Source: Desulfovibrio sp. UCD-KL4C (GTDB lineage: Bacteria > Desulfobacterota > Desulfovibrionia > Desulfovibrionales > Desulfovibrionaceae). Taken from it: a stretch of DNA of 64,000 bases. The stretch spans positions 1 through 64,000 of the forward strand of contig NZ_VCNC01000003.1 of the NCBI RefSeq assembly GCF_006210265.1, in the 5' to 3' direction. Position 1 is the first letter of the stretch; each line of letters opens with the position of its first letter. The position numbers were made by a program, and so were the translations under genes. The notes under the pieces are model-generated. The model made no database searches, had not been told where the DNA came from, and was given only the letters and a program-made list of their open reading frames with translations. This document shows, piece after piece, positions 1-8,101 of the stretch.

Positions 1-96
1 GGGGCCACACCCGATCCCATTCCGAACTCGGAAGTTAAGACCTCCATCGCCGATGATACTGCTAGGTAGCTAGTGGGAAAGTAGGTCGTCGCAAGG
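1..96 (+). rRNA. rrf: 5S ribosomal RNA, 5' end cut off by the window
   Basis: The first bases carry the conserved 5S core (CCATTCCGAACTCGGAAGTTAAG) and the helix IV/V region ending near GTCGTCGCAAGG. About 20 to 25 bases of the 5' strand of helix I lie before the window. It is followed directly by an intrinsic terminator, so it is probably the last gene of an rRNA operon whose 16S and 23S genes lie upstream. Confidence 0.95.
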
Positions 97-109
97 ACTT
101 TAGTTTTTA

Positions 110-150
110 AAGAAACCCCGTACATAATTTGTACGGGGTTTCTTGCGTTA
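110..150 (+). terminator. Intrinsic terminator of the rRNA operon
   Basis: A perfect 14-bp stem (AAGAAACCCCGTAC at 110-123 with GTACGGGGTTTCTT at 131-144) encloses a 7-base AT-rich loop. It sits 14 bases after the 5S end. The 3' arm itself ends in pyrimidines, but no long T run follows. Confidence 0.88.
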
Positions 151-224
151 AAGGGGGGCAGTATAAAATTCTTTAATGGTTTGATTATTGCTTGAATATG
201 TTTATTTCGTTTAAGGGAGAAGAA

Positions 225-800
225 ATGTCCATATCTGCAATCAGTTCAAATTCATTAATAAATGATAAAACACTTGATATAGCGAACATTAAGAACTCTG
301 AAGTGAATAAGCTGGATAGCGATGATGCTGTCGTATCAGAAAATTATACTGAATCGTTTAGGAAAAATTTACCAGCTGGTCCCGAACCTTCTGAAGCCGA
401 ATTAGAAAAGAAAGCATATTTTACGTATTTAGAAAAATACATTCGTTCTTATGGAGCTCCTGAAGAATTAGATCGAAGTTCTAGAAAAAATATTGAACCA
501 ACCCTAGAAGATGAAGAAGAAAAACTTAAAAAGAAAGCTAAACAAAGTTTTAACCCTGATGCTTTAGAAACAGTATCTAAAACAATTCAAGATCCTGAAA
601 AAGAGGAAAAAATTAAGGTTGTTGTTTCAAAAGCAGATGAAAATGGAAAGTTTGAGATCACAAGAATAATGACTTTTGGACCGAAGGATGGAAAGAAAAA
701 CAATGAAGAGAATAAAGAAAATGAAATTAATAATGAAAGATTAGAAGCTAACAAAAATGATGGTGGCTCTTCTCCAGTAGCAAAAAACGATAACGTTTAA
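225..800 (+). CDS. Hypothetical, highly charged, probably disordered protein (191 aa)
   Basis: I do not recognise this protein. The open frame can begin at a TTG at 192, but the ATG at 225 has a good Shine-Dalgarno (GGGAG at 215-219, 5 bases away) and starts the natural-looking MSISAISSNS. The protein is rich in Lys, Glu, Asp and Asn, with long charged runs such as EDEEEKLKKKAK, and has no signal peptide or membrane segment. The middle part (FTYLEKYIRSYGAPEEL) could form a short helix, and a VVVSKADENGKFEITRIMTFG stretch looks like a small beta-rich region before a low-complexity, Asn/Lys/Glu-rich tail. It stands alone between the rRNA operon and a convergent HD-GYP gene. No function is proposed. 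Confidence 0.72.
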   Translation: MSISAISSNSLINDKTLDIANIKNSEVNKLDSDDAVVSENYTESFRKNLPAGPEPSEAELEKKAYFTYLEKYIRSYGAPEELDRSSRKNIEPTLEDEEEKLKKKAKQSFNPDALETVSKTIQDPEKEEKIKVVVSKADENGKFEITRIMTFGPKDGKKNNEENKENEINNERLEANKNDGGSSPVAKNDNV

Positions 801-825
801 GACAATTAATGAGCCATGATTAGTT

Positions 826-1890
826 TTACTCACACTGTTTTAAAGCTAATGTCCGTAGTTGCTGCATTTTTTCTTTATCTTTGATTAAAGCCTGCATCTC
901 TGGATTATTTGAAATAATAAATGAAACTAGGGCTGATGTAAGGTTTTTGTCATATCGCTTGTTGCTTTCAGTTAGAACAATCGCTGCTAGAATAGGGTTA
1001 AACCCTTTACGGTGCCATCTTTCAGAAATTATGGCACAAAAAGCATCAGCTACACTACAGACTTTAGTTTCATTAGAAATAGAGTCAGCTTTCTTACCAC
1101 GAGGATAACCGCTTCCGTCTATTCGCTCATGATGATCTAATATGCAAGATCTTACCAGCGCATCTTTAATCTCAAGTCTGTTTATCATTTTTTCTGCAAT
1201 ATCGATATGTTCTTGCATCCTTTGCTTTTCTTTATAAAGAAAGGGGCCAGCTTTACTTAATAGCGCAGTCGGAATCTGTGTCATACCTAAATCATGCAAA
1301 ACTAAGCCTAATCCCAAAGAATTAAGTTCTAACTTTTCATCACCTTTGTGTACGGTTTTCAGGTAAACGGCTGTGCCTACAAATAAAGTATTAACAGAAT
1401 GACAAGCAATGTCGTTTGATCTTTGTAGAGTGTTAAAAAAATGCGACCAGCGATTTCTGTCTACCCATACATATTCACTGAAAATAGCCAAAACTGATTT
1501 TAATTGCTCAAGAGTTTCCGCAATTGGATTGCTAAAGAATGAACGTACTTTTTCCAATATGCCAGAATAAAAAATTTCTGCCGCAACCGCTTCATCTAGG
1601 TAGTGTTCAGTAAGCAAAGCACCTAAATTTTGACTTATATGTCCAGCTAGGCCTGCGTAGTCATCTTTAGTAATGAATAGGTTGCCATCTTGGCATTGTT
1701 TTTCCATCTGATCTTTCTTTTTAGGAGTGAGTCTTGTTTCTTTTGGAAAAAGGGGAGCAACTCTCTGAAATTCCTCATCGTATATACATAATGTAACTGG
1801 AAGCCTATTTCCAAATGTACTTACAATGTTAGAACTAATTTGTAGAAATTCTTCTGGGATTAAGTCCTCGTGGTTAGCTTGATTGCTCAT
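826..1890 (-). CDS. HD-GYP domain protein, putative c-di-GMP phosphodiesterase
   Basis: This 354-aa cytosolic protein has a C-terminal HD-GYP domain, the family that hydrolyses cyclic di-GMP. Visible signature parts are the HD pair in LVLHDLGMTQIP, the second His cluster with the GYP loop in ILDHHERIDGSGYPRG, and the VADAF helix. The usual HDxGK lysine is replaced by Met (HDLGM), so activity is uncertain. The first 160 residues resemble no domain I can name and probably act as a sensor or partner-binding region. The start ATG follows AGGA at a suitable distance. It is convergent with the preceding charged-protein gene, leaving only 25 bases between the two stops. Confidence 0.88.
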   Translation of the reverse strand: MSNQANHEDLIPEEFLQISSNIVSTFGNRLPVTLCIYDEEFQRVAPLFPKETRLTPKKKDQMEKQCQDGNLFITKDDYAGLAGHISQNLGALLTEHYLDEAVAAEIFYSGILEKVRSFFSNPIAETLEQLKSVLAIFSEYVWVDRNRWSHFFNTLQRSNDIACHSVNTLFVGTAVYLKTVHKGDEKLELNSLGLGLVLHDLGMTQIPTALLSKAGPFLYKEKQRMQEHIDIAEKMINRLEIKDALVRSCILDHHERIDGSGYPRGKKADSISNETKVCSVADAFCAIISERWHRKGFNPILAAIVLTESNKRYDKNLTSALVSFIISNNPEMQALIKDKEKMQQLRTLALKQCE

Positions 1891-2434
1891 TTTTCTATAT
1901 CCTATGCGTGGTTCATAAATGAATAAGTCTTAATTCTATACTATTATTAAGTAATTTATTACAATGATAAATAAAAGTAAATAAAGTATAATCTTTGAAC
2001 TATTCCCTTTTACAGGGAACGATAGCATGTTGCATAGCTATTAATCACTGGTGCTATCTTTTGAAACCGAATTACTTTGCTGAGTTTCAGTTAAAATATC
2101 GAATAGTCATTATTTTTTGATAATCTTTCAGATTATAAAGTGGACACATTTATATGTACTTGCTGTCGTTATGTATATTCTGTAATGCAAGGGTATTATG
2201 GAAATACTTAAGGGTTCTGTCTTTGTTTATTTCGTATAAACTTAAGGAGTTAAGTTGAGGTAATTGTGAAAGAAAAAATACCAATTAAATTTATGAGCAG
2301 TTCTAAGCAAATAATTTCAGAAAATCCGGATGTTTTTAATAAATTGCAGATTGTTATGGGAAAAGTAGCCGATATAATAGTCAAAAAAAAATATGTTGAA
2401 AATAGAATTGTTGAAGAAAAGTACAAAGGTTATA
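1891..2434. other. Intergenic region with one doubtful small ORF
   Basis: This stretch separates the divergent HD-GYP and solute-binding protein genes. It is very AT-rich. A weak inverted repeat, GATAGCA (2021-2027) with TGCTATC (2052-2058), is the only symmetric element I see. It also contains most of the small ORF 2266-2451. I cannot assign confident promoters. Confidence 0.5.
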
Positions 2435-2451
2435 ATGAGCCAGTTGATTAA
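2266..2451 (+). CDS. Possible small protein upstream of and overlapping the solute-binding protein gene
   Basis: This is a 61-aa frame with a GTG start preceded by GAGG at 2257-2260 (5 bases away) and AGGAG further up. It is lysine-rich with no membrane segment. Its last 17 bases overlap the proposed start (2435) of the next gene, which would allow translational coupling. I do not recognise the sequence, and it may be only a leader or a chance frame in AT-rich DNA. Confidence 0.35.
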   Translation: MKEKIPIKFMSSSKQIISENPDVFNKLQIVMGKVADIIVKKKYVENRIVEEKYKGYNEPVD

Positions 2452-3211
2452 AGTACCTATGAAAATTGTATGTTTTTTTTGCATGATATTTATTTTATCT
2501 ACTCATGCAGGCCGTTGCTCTGAAGATGTTGTTAAAGTAGGTTTTTCTTACTTTCCACCTTGGATGATTCTTGAGAAAGGAGAGTTCAAGGGGGTTGATT
2601 GTGATTTACTCAAATCTGTTTTTGCACAAATGGGATTACATGTTGAATTTATTCCCGACACACTCGCGCATAATTTAGAGAAAATTAAATCTGGCGATCT
2701 GGATGTTATTTCAAGTCTGTTGTTTCGAAATGAAAGAAACGAATATATAAGATATGTTTCTCCACCATATACTACTAAATCTGTTAAAAGTTTTTATGTA
2801 AGAAAAGAAAGTGGGATAAAAATAGATAGTTATAGTGATTTATCCGGTTTAAGTGTCGGGGTTAGCCTTGGCGTAAAATATTTCCCGAAATTTGATCTTG
2901 ATGACAGTATAATGAAGGTTTCTTACGCAACAGTTGCGGATAGTTTGCAAGCTTTGGCTGAGGGGGAAGTTGAGACTGTTATAGGTACACAGTTAGTAGG
3001 AAAATATCTTATCAATAAATTTGAGTTTAAGTCTAAACTTGAAGAGTGTTCGTTTAAATACGAACCCAAGTTAATGCCTGTTTATATAGGGATTTCTCGT
3101 AAATCTCCGCTAGCTCAAAAAGTTGATGAGATTGGTGAAGTATTGCGTTATTTACAAAAAAAAGGTGAAGTTGAACGGATTGCAAAAAATAATTTAGTTG
3201 AACTTGATTAG
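2435..3211 (+). CDS. Periplasmic solute-binding protein, SBP_bac_3 family
   Basis: This 258-aa protein belongs to family 3 of extracellular solute-binding proteins (amino-acid binders and related sensory proteins). The frame is open from 2393, but ATG 2435 has AAAGG seven bases upstream and yields a normal signal peptide (MKIVCFFCMIFILSTHAGRC region). An ATG at 2459 is a second option. The mature part begins VKVGFSYFPPWMILEKGEFKGVDCDLL and shows the family's IKSGDLDVISSLLFRNERNEYI and LSGLSVGVSLGVKYF segments. No ABC permease or ATPase lies next to it, so it is probably an orphan sensing or scavenging protein. The ligand is unknown. Confidence 0.88.
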   Translation: MSQLIKVPMKIVCFFCMIFILSTHAGRCSEDVVKVGFSYFPPWMILEKGEFKGVDCDLLKSVFAQMGLHVEFIPDTLAHNLEKIKSGDLDVISSLLFRNERNEYIRYVSPPYTTKSVKSFYVRKESGIKIDSYSDLSGLSVGVSLGVKYFPKFDLDDSIMKVSYATVADSLQALAEGEVETVIGTQLVGKYLINKFEFKSKLEECSFKYEPKLMPVYIGISRKSPLAQKVDEIGEVLRYLQKKGEVERIAKNNLVELD

Positions 3212-3825
3212 AATAAGTTATCACTGTTTTCATAATTTTCATTTCACCTCGGTACGCTGAAAGAATCTCTTCTTTAGAAATAAATTCCATTAAAATTTCG
3301 TCTTTAACTACAGGCATTTTTAATGCACAAAGCTTGTTAAGCGTGGAGTCTGTTCAATTGTGTCCATTATCAGTATGTAATCCTAACGATTGCACTGGCT
3401 ATGCTGGTTACTAATGTTCCGCCGATGATTTATTTCATTTTCATGTCAGGACCTGATTATAATCCCAAGTCTTCCTAAGTTTGCAACTCAACACATAGCA
3501 TAAGTTATGATGATTGTAGACCTTTGAGAAAAATCCCCATGATAATCATCTTTAATTATTGAAGTCTTTAATTAAATTTCGTAGTCCTTGTATCTGATGT
3601 AATATTAACTGGAATCAACTTGTTTTTAGGTTAAAAAATAGGTTATACTTCAACCCTGTTCTGTTTTAAATTTTGTAAATGAATATTTATTATTCGTTGC
3701 AAGGTTCTTGAACCTTTTCGTCTTTATAGGTAGTATTCTGAAAAATGATTTTATCTTGTGAATAACTTGCAACTTTAAGTAGGCACTCCCGTTTAGGGAA
3801 TAACGTCTGATAAAGGGAAAGCTTT
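3212..3825. other. Long intergenic region with a possible membrane-protein remnant
   Basis: There is no complete gene in these 614 bases. A 45-codon plus-strand frame (3341-3478) has no start or Shine-Dalgarno but encodes a convincing hydrophobic segment (VILTIALAMLVTNVPPMIYF) followed by a short polar tail and a stop, which looks like the 3' end of a lost membrane-protein gene. On the minus strand 3212-3317 has an open frame beginning MPVVKDEILMEF without a ribosome-binding site. The 300 bases before 3826 presumably hold the cheX promoter. Confidence 0.45.
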
Positions 3826-4284
3826 ATGAAAGTTGAACTAGCAAAACCGTTTATCAAAGCTGCAGTAGATGTTTTATCTATGATGGCTATGATTACTCCG
3901 AAGCCGGGTAAGCCTTATGTTAAAAAAGGTAAAACAGCAGTAGGTGATGTCACCGGACTTGTTGGCATAACCGGTGATATGAATGGAACTATTTCTATCA
4001 CATTTACTAAAAGTTGCGCTGTAACAATTGTTAAAAACATGCTTGGTGAAGAAATTCAAGATGTTATGAGCGATGTTCAAGATGCCGTTGGTGAAATCAC
4101 TAATATGATCTCAGGTCAGGCCAGAGCCGGACTTGTAGAGCAGGGGTTGACCTTTTCCGGCTCTACTCCTTCAGTGATTATGGGGGATAACCATTCCATT
4201 TCACATATGGCCTCTACTCCGATTATGGCCATCCCTTTCAGCAGTGACGCTGGAGAATTTACTATCGAATTCAGTTTCGAGTAG
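3826..4284 (+). CDS. cheX: CheX-type CheY-phosphate phosphatase / chemotaxis protein
   Basis: The 152-aa protein matches CheX/CheC-like phosphatases, which dephosphorylate CheY-P or other receivers. The family's catalytic ExxN motif is present as E90 and N93 in DAVGEITNMISGQAR, and the N-terminal MKVELAKPFIKAAVDVL and C-terminal beta segments fit the single-motif CheX form. ATG 3826 follows AAAGGGAAAG. Only 36 bases separate it from the HEAT-REC gene, suggesting an operon in which CheX acts on that receiver; this pairing is an inference. No other chemotaxis genes are in the window. Confidence 0.88.
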   Translation: MKVELAKPFIKAAVDVLSMMAMITPKPGKPYVKKGKTAVGDVTGLVGITGDMNGTISITFTKSCAVTIVKNMLGEEIQDVMSDVQDAVGEITNMISGQARAGLVEQGLTFSGSTPSVIMGDNHSISHMASTPIMAIPFSSDAGEFTIEFSFE

Positions 4285-4320
4285 TTCTTCTGCTTTACCC
4301 AAAAAAGAGAGTCATCAAGT

Positions 4321-5910
4321 ATGTCTAGTTTGATAGGATTTAGAGAACAGTCCTTTTTGGACAAAATTAGTATTTTAAATGAAGTTTCAGTAGGAAAAGA
4401 TATTGAGGATCTTGAACCACTTCTTGATCTATTTCAAAATCCACTAGGGGATACTTCGGTGGATTATATGGTCGTTAGTGCCGTTAATGGTGTGCTTTCT
4501 TCTGATGAAGTCAGCGCTGTTAAACTCCTTGAAAGTGAAAACGGAAAACTTAAAACTCTTTGCATAAGGTTGTGCGGAGAATATAAATTTGAAACCGCGA
4601 TTCCGGTTTTGTCTGCCTTAGCTGAGCAGACAAAAGATTCAGATCTTCTTTTTGAACTATTAACCTCACTGTCAAAGATCAAAGCTGAAGAAGTTATCGA
4701 TCTTTTTCGCGCTAACCTCGCTAACGAAGATGATTTAGTTTCTTCCATGTGCATTGAAGTTGTCGGTGAACTTAAGGATGAAAGCTCTGTCGGTATGCTT
4801 ATACCGATTGTAGAACGTAACAATGAAGATGCTAATTACGAAGTTTGCGATTTAACTACATGGAAAGCTGTTGAAGCTTTAACTTCAATCGGCAATGAAG
4901 CTTCTATGAATTTTATCGTTGAAAATCTGCATCATAGAAATCCTACCGTGCGTAGAATTGTTACTGATTGTCTGACTGCGCTCGGGGTGACTGCCGTTCC
5001 TTATTTGCAAAAGGCAATTGCGCCTGGAGCTGATAAAGATGATATGATTCTAGCAGCAAATGTCCTCGGGTTTATCGGTGACAAGAGCGGGCTTGAAGTC
5101 CTTATGGACGCTATTGAAAAAGACTATTCTACTGATTCCAGCGTAAAATACGCTATTTATGAAGCCATTGGCAACATCGGGACAATGAAAGGCGTTGTAA
5201 GTCTGATAGATGGGCTTGATAATGATGATGAACTGATAACTCTTGCTGTACTTACCGGGCTTGATAATCAGGTTAATTCTGGTGTTGTTAAAAAAATGGT
5301 TGAAATGGTCGGTAGCGGAGGAAGTAAGGCCGGGAAAATTATCAGAGCGGTAGTTACTGCTAAGGCTTTGAATATTTTTGAAGGACTTTACAATGAGGGC
5401 AAAATCGGTCGGTTTATGATGAACGCCGTAGTTGCTTCTAAGGACCCTGAAGTCCATGAAGCTTTCCGCTCTAAACTTGCAAAAATAGGCGGAGAGGTTG
5501 CGGAGGCGGACATAGCCAGACTTCCTGAAATTGTGGAAACTGGAAGCAAAAAAGCCCTTGCTGTTGATGATTCTAAGTCAATGCTTGCACTTTATCGTAG
5601 CATTCTCACAAATATCGGATTTGATCCTACAATTGCAGAGAATGGACAGGAAGCCTACTCCTTTGCCGAAATGGGTGAAGAGTTTGACATAGTTATTACT
5701 GATATGAATATGCCGGTAATGGATGGTATGGAGCTTGTTTCAAAGCTTAGAATGACTGATGGATTTGAAGCAATCCCTATCATCATGGTTACAACCGAGT
5801 CAGAAGTTTCTCAGCTTGAACTGGCTAAGAAAACAGGTGTTACTGACTTTATCACCAAACCTTTTACTCCTGAGCAGCTTAAGTCTAAAATCGAGCAGCT
5901 TGTTTCCTAA
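4321..5910 (+). CDS. HEAT-repeat protein fused to a C-terminal response-regulator receiver
   Basis: Residues 1 to about 400 of this 529-aa protein are tandem alpha-helical HEAT-like repeats (for example LCGEYKFETAIPVLSALAEQ and ANVLGFIGDKSGLEVLMDAI), a scaffold for protein contacts. Residues from about 410 form a canonical CheY-like receiver: acidic pair in LAVDDSKSM, phospho-acceptor D461 in ITDMNMPVMDG, the Thr in IIMVTTES, and Lys in FITKPFTP. There is no DNA-binding or enzymatic output, so phosphorylation probably changes repeat-domain binding. Co-location with cheX suggests a phosphorylation/dephosphorylation pair. A terminator follows 38 bases after the stop. Confidence 0.9.
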   Translation: MSSLIGFREQSFLDKISILNEVSVGKDIEDLEPLLDLFQNPLGDTSVDYMVVSAVNGVLSSDEVSAVKLLESENGKLKTLCIRLCGEYKFETAIPVLSALAEQTKDSDLLFELLTSLSKIKAEEVIDLFRANLANEDDLVSSMCIEVVGELKDESSVGMLIPIVERNNEDANYEVCDLTTWKAVEALTSIGNEASMNFIVENLHHRNPTVRRIVTDCLTALGVTAVPYLQKAIAPGADKDDMILAANVLGFIGDKSGLEVLMDAIEKDYSTDSSVKYAIYEAIGNIGTMKGVVSLIDGLDNDDELITLAVLTGLDNQVNSGVVKKMVEMVGSGGSKAGKIIRAVVTAKALNIFEGLYNEGKIGRFMMNAVVASKDPEVHEAFRSKLAKIGGEVAEADIARLPEIVETGSKKALAVDDSKSMLALYRSILTNIGFDPTIAENGQEAYSFAEMGEEFDIVITDMNMPVMDGMELVSKLRMTDGFEAIPIIMVTTESEVSQLELAKKTGVTDFITKPFTPEQLKSKIEQLVS

Positions 5911-5948
5911 AAAAACGTGGCATGTTTAATTTTAAAAATTAAGAATAT

Positions 5949-5979
5949 GGGAGAGGATGAACGTCCTCTCCCTTTTTTT
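5949..5979 (+). terminator. Intrinsic terminator after the cheX/HEAT-REC operon
   Basis: A 9-bp stem (GGGAGAGGA 5949-5957 with TCCTCTCCC 5964-5972) has a 6-base loop and is followed by seven T. The T run touches the stop codon of the convergent hydrolase gene. Confidence 0.9.
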
Positions 5980-6790
5980 ATTGCTGTATGAGTTCAACTA
6001 TCATGTGGACTGTTTGTGGACTGTAGAGCATTGCAACATGTCCCATTGATGGACATGTTAGTGTTTGCCATTCATTTTCAAGCGGCTTAAGATTCCCCCA
6101 AGGTATAACCATTTCATCTATAGGGGAGAGTATAGCTGTTTTGGGGATTTCTTCCAGTGCTGAATTGCAGTGAGTCATTTTAAAAAGTGAACTTTCAGGG
6201 TGCAGGCTGCGTCCTAATCTGCCAATTGCAATCTTTGCTAACAGGCTACCGCGAAAAGGCGTTCCCATAGTTATGATTCTGGAGATTTTTTCAGCAACAA
6301 TAGGATCTGATACGGCTCCTTTAATGATCAGGCCGCCGAGACTGTGCCCTATAAGCACAATTTTTTGATTATTATTTTTAACGTAAAGTTTAAGAATGCG
6401 TTTGCGTAGTTCGAGCACAAGTTCTGGGTACGAAGTTGTGAAGCTGTTGTATGACCATGTATGAAGATTGCCGTATCCAGCTCTTTTTAGTCTCGGCTTC
6501 ATTATAAGCCACGCAGTTTTATTGTGGTAAAGTCCGTGGGTCATAAGAATCGGCACTGTGCCGGTTGCTTTTTTCTGAATTCTATCCGCACATAGAAAAG
6601 CAAATGGACGGGTCAGTCCAGCGATAAGCATGCTTAGTTCAATAGTTGCGAAAGACATAATCAAGTCGCGCAGAACTTGCTTATACCCGCGGTTTATAAG
6701 TTCTTTGCAATTTGCTGCTCCCATTACTGATATCAGCGGGAGTGGAATGATCAGGATTACAAGTAAAATGGTCATTAATATTTGGGTCAT
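5978..6790 (-). CDS. Membrane-anchored alpha/beta hydrolase (lipase/PGAP1-like)
   Basis: This 270-aa protein has an N-terminal hydrophobic anchor (ILMTILLVILIIPLPLISVMG) and a second hydrophobic stretch near residue 50, then an alpha/beta hydrolase fold. The nucleophile elbow GHSLGG, the oxyanion-side motif PILMTHGLYHNKTAW, a likely catalytic Asp in LSPIDEMV and His in SMGHVAM are all present, so a working serine hydrolase acting on lipid or ester substrates at the membrane is likely. No clear Shine-Dalgarno precedes ATG 6790, so the start is less certain than the domain call. The substrate is unknown. Confidence 0.85.
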   Translation of the reverse strand: MTQILMTILLVILIIPLPLISVMGAANCKELINRGYKQVLRDLIMSFATIELSMLIAGLTRPFAFLCADRIQKKATGTVPILMTHGLYHNKTAWLIMKPRLKRAGYGNLHTWSYNSFTTSYPELVLELRKRILKLYVKNNNQKIVLIGHSLGGLIIKGAVSDPIVAEKISRIITMGTPFRGSLLAKIAIGRLGRSLHPESSLFKMTHCNSALEEIPKTAILSPIDEMVIPWGNLKPLENEWQTLTCPSMGHVAMLYSPQTVHMIVELIQQ

Positions 6791-6911
6791 ATTTGAGTTG
6801 CAGTAAATTACTTGTTTTCGTCAAGTGTTCAATTCTATTCTATCAGGTTTTTATTCTGAATCATGTTGTCGTTTAATCGTAACTTAAAGTTGTACTTAGC
6901 GGAGATTTATA

Positions 6912-7949
6912 ATGAGTCGTAAAATATTAAGTCTTGATATTGGCAGTGGTACTCAAGATGTTTTATATTATATTGAAGATGTTGAGATAGAAAATTGCTT
7001 TAAGTTTGTATTGCCTTCTCCGGCTCGAGTTGTTGCTTCTCAGATAAAAGGTCTGACCGTTAAAGGGGCTGATATTTATCTTACCGGTAAAAACATGGGC
7101 GGAGGTTTTGGCAGAGCCGTTAATGAGCATATCAAAGCCAATTGTAAAGTATTTGCACATCCACGTGCCGCTCTTGCTTTAGGAGACGATTTGGACAGAC
7201 TTAAACAAAATGGGATTGTGTTAAGTGAAAGTCTGCCATCTGGATGTGTTCCTGTTCATTTAGAAGATTATAATTCAGGCTGGTGGAATTGTTTTTTGTC
7301 AGCAGCAGGGCTTGAACAGCCTGACCTTGTTGTCGCATCAGTGCAGGATCATGGTTTTCATCCCGGTAAGAGCAACAGAATGGGACGATTCAATTTATGG
7401 AAACGGTTTTTGCTGGAAAACAATGGTCAACCGCAAGATTTGCTTTTCGATACTGTGCCGGAAGAGTTTACAAGGCTAGCTGAACTTCAGAGCAGTATAG
7501 GCGGAGGAGCTGTCTGTGATACCGGAGCTGCGGCTGTTTTAGGGGCTTTTTTTGTTGATGAAATCGTTCAGCGTAGCTTTAAGGAAGGACTATGCCTGAT
7601 TAATATAGGCAATAGTCATACTGTTGCTTTCTTGTTGTTTGAAGGTTGTGTACACGGCATTTACGAACATCATACCGGCAACATGACTCCTGAAAAGTTA
7701 TGGCTTGATTCTCAGTTGTTCAGAAAAGGTGCTCTAAACTTCGAAAAAGTTTTTGACGATTACGGGCATGGCTGTGCAACACTTGATCTTCCTGCAAAGG
7801 CCGGCGGTTTTGTCCCAACTTATGTAATGGGACCGCGTAGAGCTATTTTGAAAAGTTATCCTGTTGAATTTCCGGCTCCCGGTGGTGATATGATGCTTGC
7901 AGGCTGTTTCGGGCTAATAAAAGGTCTTGCATTAAAAGGTGCTATATAA
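6912..7949 (+). CDS. DUF1786 family protein (actin/ASKHA-like fold suspected)
   Basis: This 345-aa protein starts MSRKILSLDIGSGTQDVLYY, the hallmark of DUF1786 proteins, which some databases name 'pyruvate formate-lyase activating' without evidence. The LDIGSGTQD segment resembles the phosphate-1 loop of the actin/Hsp70/sugar-kinase superfamily, and GLCLINIGNSHTVAFLLFEG could be a phosphate-2 loop, so nucleotide binding is plausible. There are no radical-SAM cysteines. ATG 6912 follows GCGGAG at a suitable distance. It appears to be a single-gene unit. The biochemical role is unknown. Confidence 0.82.
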   Translation: MSRKILSLDIGSGTQDVLYYIEDVEIENCFKFVLPSPARVVASQIKGLTVKGADIYLTGKNMGGGFGRAVNEHIKANCKVFAHPRAALALGDDLDRLKQNGIVLSESLPSGCVPVHLEDYNSGWWNCFLSAAGLEQPDLVVASVQDHGFHPGKSNRMGRFNLWKRFLLENNGQPQDLLFDTVPEEFTRLAELQSSIGGGAVCDTGAAAVLGAFFVDEIVQRSFKEGLCLINIGNSHTVAFLLFEGCVHGIYEHHTGNMTPEKLWLDSQLFRKGALNFEKVFDDYGHGCATLDLPAKAGGFVPTYVMGPRRAILKSYPVEFPAPGGDMMLAGCFGLIKGLALKGAI

Positions 7950-8101
7950 ATAATTACAGCTTGCAGTATTGCATGGATTTGTTAATACGATAGTTAGTAA
8001 GTTTTACATGTAAGCCTTTGATAGTTTTTAAAACTAAAATAATTTGCATATTGAATGGTGTTTTTAATTTATGCAATTTTACCCAACTATAGATTAAAAT
8101 T

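Noticed and set aside
3054-3317. Minus-strand 87-aa open frame
   Set aside because: Half of it lies antisense to the solute-binding protein gene and it has no ribosome-binding site; it is mentioned only in the gap note.
6912-7949. DUF1786 gene as a pyruvate formate-lyase activating enzyme
   Set aside because: The name used in some databases is not supported: there is no radical-SAM CxxxCxxC motif, only a glycine-rich phosphate-loop-like start.
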